DNA from: Rhodobacteraceae bacterium IMCC1335
Lineage (GTDB): Bacteria > Pseudomonadota > Alphaproteobacteria > Rhodobacterales > Rhodobacteraceae
DNA: 64,000 bases
NCBI GenBank assembly: GCA_039640495.1
Contig: CP046864.1
Span: forward strand, 806,001-870,000
Direction: 5' to 3'
A model generated the notes under the pieces. That model was not told where the DNA came from, ran no database searches, and saw only the letters and a program-made list of their open reading frames with translations. Position numbers and translations under genes: made by a program. This document shows positions 62,605-64,000 of the stretch, piece after piece; position 1 is the stretch's first letter, and every line of letters starts with the position of its first letter.

Positions 62605-63096
62605 TTAATCGCGCAATTCGTTAGGGTAGACGCCCCAAAGCGCGTTTTTTGGCAGCCAGCCTTTAAATTGACCGGATCTTGCGCGGCACCAATCCAAGGT
62701 GCATTCATCGATGTTGACGATGACATTATGTTCAATCCGTGCGCGCAACGCACTGCTGCGATCGGGGCGTGAAAGCAACGGCTGCATGTCGGTCGTTACA
62801 ATCGCACTGCGGACCCCGGAGAGCATCGAATAATGCACCCAGCCGCCGGCGCCGTCGATATCACGCACCCGACGCCAGTTCTCATATTCGGCATAAATTT
62901 CCAAAGGCATGTTTTTGCGTGTAAACACCCAATCAATCCGGTGTGATAAGGAAGGCCCGCGGCGGGCATGGGCTTTGCTGGCTTTCAAAGACACGTAGCG
63001 CGGCATGGGCAGATTGGTCACTGGGCCGCGCTCTTGTGCCCAGAGGCTGCCGGCCAATAAAAAGCTCAGAACGAATGGTGCTAGAATGCGCAGCAT
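62605..63096 (-). CDS. Secreted SH3-like domain protein
   Basis: A 163-residue protein with a Sec signal (ILAPFVLSFLLAGSLWAQ) and two SH3-like segments. The first reads YVSLKASKAHARRGPSLSHR and WRRVRDIDGAGGWVHYSML, the second begins near residue 108 and ends FKGWLPKNALWGVYP. Proteins of this type occur widely in alphaproteobacteria and may bind the cell wall. It is divergent from the 2-hydroxyacid dehydrogenase. Confidence 0.82.
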   Translation of the reverse strand: MLRILAPFVLSFLLAGSLWAQERGPVTNLPMPRYVSLKASKAHARRGPSLSHRIDWVFTRKNMPLEIYAEYENWRRVRDIDGAGGWVHYSMLSGVRSAIVTTDMQPLLSRPDRSSALRARIEHNVIVNIDECTLDWCRARSGQFKGWLPKNALWGVYPNELRD

Positions 63097-63204
63097 ATTT
63101 GACGCTCGAAATCCTGTTTCAATTTTTTATCTAGGGGTTCTTGTGCCCTGATGCAACTTACGTCACTTTATGCGGGTAACAGCTGTGTCAGTAAAGAGGC
63201 TCAT

Positions 63205-64000
63205 ATGCCATCAGACAAACTTCGCGTAGCAGTAACGCGCCGTCTTCCTGAAGCGGTCGAAACCCGTATGAAAGAGCTGTTTGATGTTCAATTGCGCGAT
63301 CAAGATATTCCGATGGAGCGGGCTGAGCTGGGTGCTTTGATGAAGACAATCGATGTTTTGGTGCCAACCGTCACCGATGATATTGATGCGGCTTTATTGG
63401 CGCAAGCTGGCCCAGATCTAAAGTTGATCGCTAATTTTGGGGCGGGTGTTGATCATATTGATGTGAAAACTGCCAATCAACGTGGCATTCTGGTTTCGAA
63501 CACCTCTGGCGTGGTGACTGAGGATACGGCGGATATGGCGATGGCGCTGATGCTAGGCGTGACGCGCCGGATTCCTGAAGGTTTGAGCATGATGCAATCG
63601 GGCCAATGGTCGGGTTGGTCGCCAACCGGGTTTTTGGGGGGGCGCCTGGGAGGCCGCCGCCTGGGTATCCTTGGGATGGGGCGCATTGGCCAAGCGGTTG
63701 CGCAACGCGCGCGCGCCTTTGGCGTTCAAATTCATTATCACAATCGCAAACGTCTGCATTCAGAAACTGAAGGCCAGTTTGAGGCCACCTATTGGGAAAG
63801 CCTGGATCAAATGGTGGCGAGAATGGATATTCTATCGATCAATTGCCCCCATACGCCGTCAACTTTTCATTTGATGAACGCGCGGCGCTTGAAGCTTATG
63901 AAACCCAGCGCGGTGATCATAAATACATCCCGGGGCGAGGTGATTGATGAAAATGCCTTAACGCGGATGCTGGCAGCCGGCGAGCTGGCAGGTGCAGGAT
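63205..64000 (+). CDS. 2-hydroxyacid (D-glycerate-type) dehydrogenase, cut by window end
   Basis: The frame is open from ATG 63205 to the right edge, 265 codons visible, with AAGAGG before the start. The protein shows LKLIANFGAGVDHIDVKTAN, the NAD-binding LGILGMGRIGQAVAQRA, the INCPHTPSTFHLMNARRL region and INTSRGEVIDENAL with the Arg of the active site. The catalytic Glu and His lie beyond the edge. It probably reduces hydroxypyruvate or glyoxylate. The family is D-isomer specific. Confidence 0.9.
   Translation, partial: MPSDKLRVAVTRRLPEAVETRMKELFDVQLRDQDIPMERAELGALMKTIDVLVPTVTDDIDAALLAQAGPDLKLIANFGAGVDHIDVKTANQRGILVSNTSGVVTEDTADMAMALMLGVTRRIPEGLSMMQSGQWSGWSPTGFLGGRLGGRRLGILGMGRIGQAVAQRARAFGVQIHYHNRKRLHSETEGQFEATYWESLDQMVARMDILSINCPHTPSTFHLMNARRLKLMKPSAVIINTSRGEVIDENALTRMLAAGELAGAG

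Overview
The window looks like a stretch of chromosome from a marine Roseobacter-group alphaproteobacterium (Rhodobacterales). The grounds are the lgt, MidA-like methyltransferase and pgeF operon, conserved short Rhodobacterales proteins, a smo/mtlK polyol operon whose sorbitol dehydrogenase closely follows my memory of the Rhodobacter protein, and tRNA genes that encode CCA. No sequence search was run. All family calls come from motifs and remembered family features.

Layout. 1-5820 is ordinary chromosome: the end of an Lrp/AsnC regulator, pgeF, midA-like and lgt (minus strand), then UbiK-type, YbjN-like, proC and CsaA-like genes (plus strand). At 5821 a tRNA-Leu(UAA) serves as an integration site. 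A tyrosine integrase follows it, and about 24.3 kb further on a 194-bp direct repeat restates the tRNA 3' end and the integrase start (5891-6084 and 30152-30345). Everything between is a genomic island. It carries (i) a frameshifted SGNH hydrolase and unknown genes, (ii) a LacI-controlled sugar-acid cluster with two ComA-like TIM-barrel proteins, a TctC plus fused TctA-TctB transporter, a UxuB-like dehydrogenase and a frameshifted uxuA, (iii) a 2-kb recombinase module with a broken integrase, and (iv) a LacI-controlled polyol ABC transporter operon ending in mtlK.

From 30152 a second, decayed element begins with an integrase stub. It holds a glycosyltransferase-like gene, an SF3 primase-helicase, an HNH protein and a second, intact copy of the recombinase module (34226-36288). 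36435-46621 is bounded by two similar 38-bp sequences and carries a dimethylglycine/sarcosine dehydrogenase-type flavoprotein and a complete peptide/opine-type ABC transporter. 46080-50510 is a graveyard of gene remnants: MscS, Ig-like, rhomboid, a DUF5710 protein, and a tRNA-Arg(CCG) 3' half followed by a decapitated integrase. A LysE exporter is intact there.

From 50528 the chromosome looks ordinary again. It has a queuosine-precursor transporter, a doubly frameshifted DUF599 gene, two aldo/keto reductases, a D-threonine-aldolase-type enzyme, an intact uxuA, an Ldh-family dehydrogenase beside a 176-bp tandem duplication, iolG, two candidate small RNAs, a glycine-zipper lipoprotein, an SH3 protein and the start of a 2-hydroxyacid dehydrogenase.

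Biology. Islands in this region repeatedly bring carbon-uptake cassettes (uronate-like acids, polyols) with their own LacI regulators, while the surrounding chromosome holds related sugar-acid enzymes. The intact uxuA at 57845 could complement the broken island copy. The most promising undescribed elements are the ComA-like/TTT/Uxu cluster, which has no complete uronate isomerase, and the duplicated recombinase module, whose first gene has its ribosome binding site in a perfect hairpin.
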